Shown here piece after piece: positions 56,559-64,000 of a stretch of DNA of 64,000 bases; positions within the stretch are counted from its first letter, which is position 1, and every line of letters starts with the position of its first letter. This stretch comes from Brassica napus (lineage: Eukaryota > Streptophyta > Magnoliopsida > Brassicales > Brassicaceae): assembly GCF_020379485.1 (NCBI RefSeq), contig NC_063450.1:26574137-26638136 (forward strand). The letters are read 5' to 3'. The notes beneath the pieces were generated by a model, which was not told the origin of the DNA, made no database searches, and saw nothing but the letters and a program-made list of their open reading frames with translations. A program made the position numbers and the translations under genes.

Positions 56559-57501
56559 CACGGATGAAGTTCCACTCCCGACGGAATAGGTGGAGGTAGC
56601 TCTCCTCGACAGACTCCCCATCTAACCAGACAAAGAAAAAGCGCTCGAACCATGTCTTAGGATGTGAAGTGTGCCCCTGAATTATAGCCATGCCCTTCTT
56701 TGGCGCCATGCGGTATGAGCCATCGATCCCCGTTCCTCTGGTAGACCAAAATCCCTCGAAGTCGTCAGGGTTAAGATCCATTCCTAGGTCGTAACTCGCG
56801 ATCAACACGCCGAGCCAATGCTGCAAGGCCGGAACGCTTAGCTGGCTGATCGAAAGCCGAAAGTAGGGAAGCGCGCGGACGATGGTACCAGGGATCGGAA
56901 ACCACATGCGGCAATACACCAGGAAGGCCTCGTAGCAAGTAAAGAAACCTTCCGGAGGGTTCTTCGCACTCTCGTTGCCACTCGGGATCCGAAATACGAC
57001 TCCACTTGGAATCTGGTAAAAGTCCCTGAGAGTCGTGAGGTAGTCGGGAGAGACCATGCTCGGAGTGAGGGGTGCGTTTGGCGACCTCACGGGCCTCTTA
57101 GGAATCGGAATGTCTTGCGAAGGCGGAGGCGAGCCGCAAAGAGCTTTGTAGTACGCATCCTTTGCTTCTTCCTCAACTTCAAACTCTTCTTTCGGGGCGA
57201 TCACCTCATTGGCAGAAGAGTCACCCGAAGATGAGTGTGAGGAAGAATTCCTCTTTGAAGATCATTTTCTTGAAGACATTTTCTTTGAGCAAAGAGAGAT
57301 CTTGGAGAAAAAAATTCTATCTTGGAGGAATCTTTTGTTAAGGGAAGAAGTGAGTAAAGAATTTAAAAAACTTACTTCCCTTACTTATACAATTTTTTTT
57401 ACTATTCACCTTCAATCTTTCGACAAACGATAACGTCTAATTCAACCTAGAACAAACCATACCGTAAGCTAGGACCTAACACCCAGGTCCACGGATCCTA
57501 G

Positions 57502-57518
57502 CTAGCTGGGGGGCTAAC
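57502..57518 (+). other. Polypurine tract of the Tat element
   Basis: TAGCTGGGGGGCTAAC-type tract directly before the 3' LTR, typical of Tat elements. Confidence 0.75.
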
Positions 57519-58696
57519 TGTTGGGGTCAAAATCTCCTCAGAAAAACCGAATCTCGGTCAAAACTTCAAAAGCCGAGAAAACAAATAGCCGAAACGGATC
57601 GCCCGGCGAGCTCGACCATGACACGAGCCAGCTCGCCCAGCGAGCACGACCGTGTTGCCGGTCGACTCACCGGCGAGCTCGGCCGTGACACGAGCCAGCT
57701 CGCCCAGTGAGCACGACCGTGTTGCCGGTCGGCTCGCCGGCGAGCTCGAACGTGGCACGGATCAGCTCGCCCGGCGAGCGCGGCCAATTCTCTGTGAACC
57801 ATTCCGAACCCGGTCCCATCCCATAACCATGCATCTTCGTCCGAAGTTTCCATAACACAGTCTTCGGGTCCGTGGATACTACACCATTGTTCCGTCTAAA
57901 AAACATCGTCGAAAGTCTTCGGGAAGTTGGGAAGGTTATGTCTCTCGAATGGTTTCCTATTCTTCGTAGTAGAGCAGGTTATGGTTAACTTAACACCAAC
58001 TGCCTCGGCTATGCGAAGAAACAGGGTTCCGTTGGAAGAACCATGCCTATACCAACGGCTACTTCGCGAGTAAAATTGTAAAAACGCTTAAGTCTCGATA
58101 CGGTCCAAAGAGGGTCTGAATTGCGGACAGCGGCCCATCTATGGTCCCAAAAGACTTGATCCCAAATACTGGTATGACGGTTTATCTCATCCGCGGGAAG
58201 AGATAAATGTCAAATTTCCGAAGATAATCACAAAGAAGAAGGAAATATGCAAAAGCCCGCTTCGCGAAAAATTCGGCCCAAGAAGAGGTAAACCGACCTA
58301 AGGAGGAGTATATAAGGAGTACCTAGGACGAAGAGGGAGGGGGGGATCAGAGCAGATGAGAGCACATCAGAGCAACTTTGCACTTAGAGCAATTTAGGCA
58401 TCTTTTTCTGTTTTTACTAAGCTAGCTGCGACTCAACTAGTTTAGAATTAGGTCGCTAGACTAGAGAACGTACCGACAGCTCTTGTAGCCTAGGTCTTTA
58501 CTTGTTGTTCACGCTCAAACGCGAATTCAGAAATAAGATCCTCTTATTCTCTTTTTCTGCTTATTTTCATTTTATTCTTTCACATTGATCGTGTCGTGTG
58601 TGGCTCAGCAGATAACCGGGACCTTCAGGGAAGGCTAGGTTAACTTAGCTTTCCTCCGATTAACAAAACTTGACGGTGTGAATTTCGGTTCCCACA
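57519..58696 (+). repeat. 3' LTR of the Tat element
   Basis: 1,178 bp; ends CCCACA and is followed by the TSD GAAAT. GC-rich repeats at about 57596-57790 match those of the 5' LTR. Confidence 0.92.
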
Positions 58697-58701
58697 GAAA
58701 T

Positions 58702-58893
58702 TATCTTTTCTAAACAAAAAATCATTAAAATATAATTTAAAACTAATTCTTTTAATTATAGACAAAAATAATAAAACACACAGTTGGCTACACAGTTTTT
58801 GAAAAAGTTAAAGTTATCTAGATATATGAAAACATTATCTACTGTGAAACAAAAACAATCACCTAAAACATAATCTATAGTAAACGGAAGGAG
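58702..58893. mobile_element. Stowaway-type MITE, right part
   Basis: Ends with the complement of CTCCTTCCGTTTACTATAGA, followed by TA at 58894-58895. It pairs with the terminal repeat at 21510. Without the Tat insertion the MITE is about 248 bp. Confidence 0.8.
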
Positions 58894-58895
58894 TA

Positions 58896-59111
58896 ACTGA
58901 TAGACAAGAATGTGAAAACCCGACTAAACTCGTGTTTCGGATACCAATAAGAACTAAGTTCGAGATTTATTCTTTAATAACAGCATGATCAATCTACCTG
59001 GCCTCAAAAGTATATTATAAATTCTTTGTATATGGTATATTATACTATCATATTTTTAGATTATGTCGGTATCTGAAAATAATGATGTCAGCAAAGTCTA
59101 CTAATTAAAAT
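58896..59111. other. Short intergenic stretch
   Basis: No feature recognised. Confidence 0.4.
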
Positions 59112-59330
59112 AAAGCACCTCATCAATAATGAAACCAAGTGCAGTCCAAAGACTCTTTCTCTCTGGCATGTTATCCAAGGAGCCGTTCCAATGGATCTCC
59201 CCAGCTCCAACCTCGTCGCTCTTCCTTCCTCTCTCTGAATCAGCTATGTTCCTCTCCATGGCCATGATGGTGACTACTCCTCCGTCGTGTCTCCGGTCCC
59301 CTCCAGATCCGCCACCATCATTCCTGGGCT

Positions 59331-59750
59331 TTGATGCACCACTGCTCCTCCTCCTTGAAGATGTTGGTAACAGTTCTTCCTCCTCCTTCACAGCCCTGTC
59401 CTCCTCCAGATCCACCGCCGAACAAGCACTTTCCAGTTGAAACTCTTTCTCCCGTCAAGTCACCAGAACTTCCAGACCCACTAGACGCCTCCGTCAGCAT
59501 CATTCTTCTTCGAATCTTCGTTACTTCCTCCAGATCTTCTCCACAAGCTCCTCAAATCCTAGATCTAATGCTTAACCTTTCAAGGATGTCAAGTAAGCTC
59601 AGTGATGGTGATGCTGCTCTTGTGGTCACTGCAAGTTGTCTTTTTGTCAGCGTTCTTTTCATGTGGTATACAGGTCGTATCCTTGTCAGCTCGGGAATGG
59701 GTCTTCTCACAGCTCTTGTTCAAGCCTTATGTTTATCCATTCGCGTATAG
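59331..59750 (+). pseudogene. Pro/Ser-rich LINE 5' ORF remnant
   Basis: Open frame of 139 codons rich in Pro and Ser (PPDPPPNKHFPVETLSPVKS), a composition seen at the start of some Brassicaceae LINE ORF1 proteins. Its later part includes two hydrophobic stretches that do not belong to any LINE domain I know. It may be no more than an open stretch in 5' UTR sequence. Confidence 0.3.
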
Positions 59751-59901
59751 ACGTCCAGGTTCACCTTAGCTCCTTACTCTCTGGTTACCCCTATTCTTTT
59801 GAATGGGATGCAATGCAAGATGTGTGGGTGATTCGAGCTTTAGTTGGTAATGTACTGATGGACTCTGTGTCCTTTGGCTACATCTTTATGTCTCTTGGTT
59901 G

Positions 59902-59981
59902 TTTCTACTCTGCTATAGTGTGTTTATTGCATATTACTTCCTTCTACTCTGCTATAGAGTGTTCGCTACCTATTGCTTCTT
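59902..59981. repeat. Two imperfect 40 bp tandem copies
   Basis: TTCTACTCTGCTATAG begins both copies (59902 and 59942). Inside the rearranged LINE. Confidence 0.65.
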
Positions 59982-60084
59982 GGTTTCAGATATTTCTAAC
60001 TTCTTCAGCTAAGTTGTGGTTTCAGATCTTGATTATCACTACTATTGAAACCAACTTCAACTTTCCTATTATCATCGGTTTGTA

Positions 60085-60595
60085 TTGTTGCTTCTCATGT
60101 GTGCACCGTCAGCCTTTAGACCGGAAGATTTCTCAACAGATTATTCGCTCTTTGTATTGTTCAAAGGCTCAGTATCTTGGTGTCACATCGCCTCTGCTAT
60201 TCCTAGTTTTGTCGAGACACGAGGATGTCTCAGCAATGTGGATGCAGCTTGGGATGCCAAATCTAGGCACTGCGACATTGGAGGCATCTTTTCTGGTGAG
60301 ACTACCATCACCCTACCAAACCTTTGCGAGTCTCGCAATCATGTATCATCAGCACTCATAGCTGAAGCCATTGCTGTCTGTATTCTATGATTCTCTATCA
60401 CTCATCAAGCTATTGAAGAATGGTGGATTTTAGCCGAAACTTTTCGGTATCATGTTTGGTATCTATCACTACTTGTCTTATTTTGATGTTATCTCTTGTA
60501 CTTTCATTTTCCGAAACTTTAATGGAGAGGCTGATGCAGTAGCAAAATCAGCTTTCTCTTTGGTTGTAATCATACTAGTTGGGGTGTAAACTCTT
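60085..60595 (+). pseudogene. LINE RNase H remnant
   Basis: From about 60200 one frame reads VDAAWDAKSRHCDIGGIFSG, and then HVSSALIAEAIAV up to the stop at 60388-60390. After frame changes the domain end appears as FRNFNGEADAVAKSAFSL near 60510-60570. The first catalytic Asp, the Glu and the last Asp region are recognisable, but the pieces are in different frames. Confidence 0.7.
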
Positions 60596-60775
60596 CTAAT
60601 TAAATGCATGTTGTTTGATTAAAAAAAAAAAAAAGCACCTCATGTAATGGATTTATACAGTATTTTAAATTTAATGAATCATATCACAACTAAAAGGCTT
60701 GTCTTTTTGTTTTTCTTTTCTTTTTCTTCCGGGCAACTAAAAAGGCTTATCTAGTTGGAAATAATATTAAATATT

Positions 60776-60794
60776 TTATATATATATATATATT
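60776..60794 (+). promoter_or_regulatory. Candidate TATA region of the downstream gene
   Basis: A TTATATATATATATATATT run about 95-110 bp before the ATG at 60887. Spacing suits a core promoter, but it is also a simple AT repeat. Confidence 0.4.
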
Positions 60795-60886
60795 AAAGCT
60801 TCAATTTCAGACCTAATAAGTCTCCATCTCATTTGTTACGAATCTTACTCTCACTCTATATCTTTTCTCTCTCTTTGGTAGTGAAG

Positions 60887-61976
60887 ATGGATATGTACAA
60901 AGATGATAGCTCACCATATTGTTATTTCCATCCAAAGGAAAAATATGTTGGTGTTTGTCCCTTCTGTTTGAACGAGAGGCTTCTTGTTTTAGCTTCAAAG
61001 CAGAGATCATCGCGAACTAAACACTTGTCATCTTCACCAATCATTGGTAGTCTCCCTAAGATCTTCGCCTTGAGCTCTTTTCTCAGTCGCCTCGATCTCC
61101 GTCTCCATCGGAAATTCCATCCCTCCTCCGATCTTGACGTTTCCACGAGCCAAGAAGGTACACAATTATATACCCTCCATATATATATATATATGTTCTA
61201 GTACATATTACACACGATTTATATATACTTCATACATATATATATATTCTAGTATATCTTAATGTAATTAACTCTAAAAGCCTCATACCTCAAGATCTAA
61301 TTCCGATATGTTCTAGAAAAAAGATCTAACTCCAATTGGACCGTTCCTTTTCTTTTTCTGTTCGTAAACGGAATTTTTCTTTGTAGTTTCCAAAAAGAAG
61401 ATTTTCATTAATTATCTCTCCCCACACAATATTTATTGGTAATTAATATTAATATCATCAGTACACTTTTATATTCTGAAGTTGTTTTTGAACTTTATAA
61501 TATAAATATTTTGTAAGACCATATATATTTCTGTTAGGCAGTTTTTCTTTAGAAATACGCGCATATAATGTATATTAAAACTTAATTATTCTACAAATTA
61601 ATAATTTTTTTAATTTAATTTCTATTTGGGGGTTCCAGATTCTTTTATATCGATAAAATTCGGAAATGATGGAAATGCATCGTGGGAGAAAAAAACGGTG
61701 TCAAAGGTCTGTGTAGACAACAACACAAACTCAACATGTAAGACGCAACAATCCCCTATAACGAGCATTGTAGAGCACAACAGTGCCAAGTCAACGCTTA
61801 AGTGGCGCAAACGTATTGGTCATCTTTTCCACGTCATTAAACTTAGATCGGGATCGTCCACGTCTTCTTGCCACGTGGCATCATCATCATCCAAGGTCGA
61901 AGGAACCAAAGTGAGGAAACAGGGCTGGATGGTGAGGACCTTAACCAGAAGGAAGTCCAAGAAAAGTAAAAGTTGA
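60887..61976 (+). CDS. Plant protein of unknown function, two exons, 202 aa
   Basis: Exon 1 is 60887-61157 and exon 2 61639-61976; the intron starts G|GTACAC and ends TTCCAG|AT, with phase 1 on both sides, giving 202 residues. The start ATG precedes MDMYKDDSS; an open stretch upstream has no conserved content. Near the N-terminus C-x-F-H-P-K-E-K-x-V-G-V-C-x-x-C-L-N-E-R-L-L forms a Cys/His cluster (residues 12-33) that could bind metal. Further on are LPKIFALSSFLSRLD, the joined EDSFISIKF across the splice, and KWRKRIGHLFHVIKL; the C-terminus is strongly basic (TRRKSKKSKS), possibly a nuclear or membrane-binding signal. The arrangement matches a family of uncharacterised plant proteins I cannot name with certainty. 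No signal peptide or membrane segment. It appears intact. Confidence 0.78.
61158..61638 (+). other. Intron of the 202-residue plant protein gene
   Basis: 481 bp, AT-rich, GTACAC donor and TTCCAG acceptor with a T-rich run before it. Both exons are open in one continuous frame only if it is removed. Confidence 0.75.
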
Positions 61977-63445
61977 TTATTTTCTCGCTTCATATTAAAT
62001 TCTACACCTAAAACCAAATACTTTTCTATTATTTTGATTTTGGTTTAGTCGTTTTTTCAGTGATTGATGCGTCTGTTTAAAGAAGTACGTGGAAGTTTTT
62101 AGTTGTTGTTGTAAGTAATGATACTACATGGATTCGAATTGATTGAAACATTCATATAGTATGTTATTGAATTAACTAGAGTTTATGATATAAATATGTA
62201 AATTACATAAAACAATATATATGCATAGGGAAAAGAGGCTTGCTCTGGACCATACTTCTTTCTTGGCATGTGTCTGAATCTGATAAAGCCATTAAAAGAT
62301 GTGGAGAAGGGTCAAGATAGCCTTTTATCATTATTTTCAAAGTGACAAAAGAGAGTTTTTGAAGAAAAAATAAAGAAAGGAAGCTAAAGAGAGAAGAAAA
62401 CAACAAAAGTGAGTTGCTTTAGAATATATAAATTTGCATGGGATTCTCAGAATTTTTGTATGACTTCGAGTGCTCATCACCTTAATTTCCTTTTTTCATA
62501 TTTTATAAAGGAAAATAAAGGAGAGTAGTACAATTGTAATGCAAGAAGAAGAGTTCATGTTAGGTTGTTCACAATAGTGGGAAACATTGTGGCACAAAAT
62601 ATGGACCCCAAAGCCTTGCCCCCATACACATTGTCTTGTAGTTGTCTCTTTTATAAACATTGTATATTTCCAAATCCTAGATTAAAAGAATTTTTTGACA
62701 AATAGCATAGTATAGTTTTATGCTGTAGAATTATCATGGCATATTATTTTTACCAAGTTCTTTTTGATTAGAAAAGAAGTAGGTTTAAATGTGAAATCAA
62801 TAGTAGAATCATTTGACAGAGTTGATTTTGATAGATGACCCTTTATTGGGTGTGTTGAGGACCAGAGGTGACCACTCGATGAAAACAAAAGGTTGCTTTA
62901 GTGTTTTTCTAAGTTCAAGCAAAAGATAGGAAATCAATGCGACTCCTCGAGAGAAATTATATAAGTTTTATCAATGTGGTAAGACTGATGCGAGAGATGG
63001 CCTATTTTTTAGGTTAGTTTAACGACGACTTGACATATGTTTGTTTTGTGTACTTTTATCTACTTTTTCATGCGTCCCTTTTTTTTTTTGATGTTTTTTA
63101 TGAAACTATATTATCAAAAACGATCGAGTAATAAGTCAGGAGTGCTCCTTTTTATTCAGATAGGAACTTGAAAACAAGTTCTAGGAAACCATGCAAAGAG
63201 TCCACCAAAATATTAACAACTCTAGATAAAACAAAACTGATACAAGGAGGAAACTAGAAATTAAATTATTGAATGATTCTTTTTGAAAAAGGAATATTAT
63301 TGAATTGCTAACCGAATTGTGGTGATTATGATCAGGTCGGCTCAATGTCTAACTAAGATTTCGCAAAAACAAATGGGTTAAGTACAAATTCACTTTGGGC
63401 ACATGCCAAGGGCTGTGCTCAAGTATGATCAATCAGGAATGATGA
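61977..63445. other. Intergenic DNA
   Basis: 3' flank of the gene and spacer. No further ORF, tRNA or element end that I can support. A minus-strand open frame at 62203-62406 has no recognisable content. Confidence 0.45.
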
Positions 63446-63839
63446 TGTAATATCCCGATTTGTGGTATATAAAAAGGTTTAACAGAATTGATTTGCTATC
63501 TATGTCACTAATATGTGTTTACATTTTCCGTCACACGTCTGTTTAAAACTCTAAGATTAAACATGCTTAAGCTGGAGTAGTGTAAAGGATGAGTGACTTA
63601 TCGGAAAGTGATTCGCGATACCGTGTGAGTGAAACCAAAGCACGAGAAAATGATATGTGGTAATTGCAGGATCAGTAAACAATGATTTCGAGCCTTGGAA
63701 AATTAATGCACCACCGTTGGATGAGATGGAGCCCACGAGCCAAGTTAGCGGGCATGAGAGGCCCATTAATTCCTCAATTTGGGGCTTATAGTGAACGTGT
63801 GTGGGTGGCTCATTAGCCGTGGGCAGTCGGGGCGTTATA
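63446..63839 (+). repeat. First LTR of the Cassandra TRIM
   Basis: Begins TGTAATATCCCG and ends GGCGTTATA, where the usual CA end is mutated to TA. The flank GATGA (63441-63445) would be the left TSD; the right one is outside the window. Confidence 0.8.
63541..63630 (+). promoter_or_regulatory. 5S rRNA-like segment in the Cassandra LTR
   Basis: Aligns by eye with the 3' two-thirds of plant 5S rRNA: AGATTAAACATGCTT for AGTTAAGCGTGCTT, GGAGTAGTGTAAAGGATGAG for the GAGAGTAGTACTAGGATGGG part, TGACTTATCGGAAAGT for TGACCTCCTGGGAAGT. In Cassandra this carries RNA polymerase III internal-promoter-like sequence. It is diverged, so promoter activity is uncertain. Confidence 0.75.
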
Positions 63840-63841
63840 AA

Positions 63842-63853
63842 TGGTATCAAAGC
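63842..63853 (+). other. Primer binding site of the Cassandra TRIM
   Basis: TGGTATCAAAGC, one base from the initiator tRNA-Met complement TGGTATCAGAGC. Confidence 0.8.
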
Positions 63854-63937
63854 TGGTTAACCATCTTGGTTCTGATCCGAGAGGCGTTTTGAGACATGTC
63901 ATGGTGCACACGTTGCGCTTTATTAGTGGGGGTCAAT

Positions 63938-64000
63938 TCTAACATCCCGATTTCTGGAATATGTGAAAAGGCTTAAAAGAATTTATTTCGCTACCTACGT
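63938..64000 (+). repeat. Second LTR of the Cassandra TRIM, partial
   Basis: Reads TCTAACATCCCGATTTCTGG, matching the start of the first LTR with the initial TG changed to TC. Confidence 0.75.

Larger units (their letters stand above)
55405..57279 (-). pseudogene. Tat antisense ORF (aORF) with two introns
   Basis: A gene on the strand opposite to gag, between pol and the 3' LTR, a position where Tat-lineage elements are known to carry extra antisense ORFs. The start is ATG 57279; codon 6 is TGA (57264-57262), probably from CGA. Exon 1 runs to 56559, intron 1 is 56558-56485 (GTAATA...TTCCAG, 74 bp), exon 2 is 56484-56051, intron 2 is 56050-55988 (GTTTAT...CTTAAG, 63 bp; an alternative AG lies 9 bp on), and exon 3 follows. 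Phases fit: 646 + 434 = 1,080 bases counted from 57204. A frameshift near 55860 separates the final coiled-coil-like, Arg/Glu-rich part (ends 55405). Exon 1 resembles plant transposon proteins of unknown function (FYQIPSGVVFRIPSGNESA). Confidence 0.65.
21566..58696 (+). mobile_element. Tat-lineage Ty3/Gypsy element carrying a nested Athila element
   Basis: LTRs at 21566-22789 and 57519-58696 run from TGTTGGGGTC to CCCACA. The TSD GAAAT is perfect (21561-21565 and 58697-58701). The primer site TGGCGCTAGAAGGA follows the left LTR and the tract AGCTGGGGGGCTAAC precedes the right one; both are typical of Tat/Ogre-type elements. Its own interior is about 5.9 kb once the Athila insertion is removed: gag, protease, then 3' sequence with an antisense ORF. 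RT, RNase H and integrase are absent. Confidence 0.9.
59124..60631 (+). mobile_element. Rearranged LINE with poly-A and 12 bp TSD
   Basis: Flanked by AAAGCACCTCAT (59112-59123 and 60632-60643), with a poly-A run at its 3' end (60621-60631). The first half is C-rich, Pro/Ser-coding 5' sequence; the last 400 bp carry LINE RNase H pieces. Endonuclease and RT are absent, so this is an internally deleted or composite copy that was nevertheless inserted by target-primed reverse transcription. Confidence 0.85.
63446..64000 (+). mobile_element. Cassandra TRIM (5S-bearing LTR mini-retrotransposon), cut by window end
   Basis: LTR 63446-63839, primer site TGGTATCAAAGC at 63842-63853, an interior of only 98 bp without coding capacity, the purine tract AGTGGGGGTCAATTC, then a second LTR from 63938 that runs out of the window. 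The 5S-like segment inside the LTR identifies Cassandra. It relies on other elements' enzymes. Confidence 0.85.

Noticed and set aside
62203..62406. 67-codon minus-strand ORF
   Set aside because: Poly-Phe/Leu/Ser N-terminus from an A-rich tract; no family likeness.
63541..63630. A real 5S rRNA gene
   Set aside because: Too diverged, lacks the 5' third, and sits inside an LTR typical of Cassandra.

Overview
The window is plant nuclear DNA, almost certainly from a Brassicaceae (Brassica-like) genome. The signs are plant-type L1 LINEs with an RVT_3-like RNase H, an Athila element with a tRNA-Asp-type primer site, a Tat-lineage Ty3/Gypsy element with an antisense ORF, Stowaway MITEs, a CACTA element, a Helitron-like element, a Cassandra TRIM carrying a 5S-rRNA-like segment, GT-AG introns and AT-rich spacers. 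Only two host genes are visible: a small secreted thionin-like cysteine-rich protein (6752-7033, minus) and a two-exon plant protein of unknown function (60887-61976, plus). Nearly everything else is transposable-element DNA, mostly decayed and nested.

Layout. 1-5323: LINE with ORF1 and ORF2 broken by nonsense codons and a frameshift, ending in poly-A. 5322-6366: about 1 kb near-perfect inverted repeat (foldback). 6752-7033: thionin-like gene. 8089-8498: 5'-truncated LINE, minus strand. 9840-15795: 5' part of another LINE, split in its ORF1 by a 5.1 kb Ty3/Gypsy element (10045-15167, TSD TCTTT). 16226-16469: Stowaway MITE. 17646-18454: Helitron-like element. 18840-21469: non-autonomous CACTA element (TSD TAA).

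21510-58893 is one nested stack. A Stowaway MITE was split by a Tat-type Gypsy element (21566-58696, TSD GAAAT). The Tat gag was in turn split inside its zinc knuckle by a minus-strand Athila element (24392-53168, TSD TACTA/CACTA). The Athila interior holds the most striking feature: thirteen head-to-tail copies of a unit of about 1,773 bp (28701-51667), each made of the element's 5' leader plus its gag ORF. The central copies are almost identical and the two edge copies have diverged, as in a young satellite array. Both Tat and Athila keep gag and protease but have no reverse transcriptase or integrase.

59124-60631: rearranged LINE with a 12 bp target-site duplication. 60887-61976: host gene. 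63446-64000: Cassandra TRIM, cut by the window edge.

The retroelement genes once formed normal gag-protease-RT-RNase H-integrase (LTR) or ORF1-endonuclease-RT-RNase H (LINE) sets. None seen here is complete, so any present movement would need proteins supplied from elsewhere. All calls rest on reading the sequence; no database search was run.
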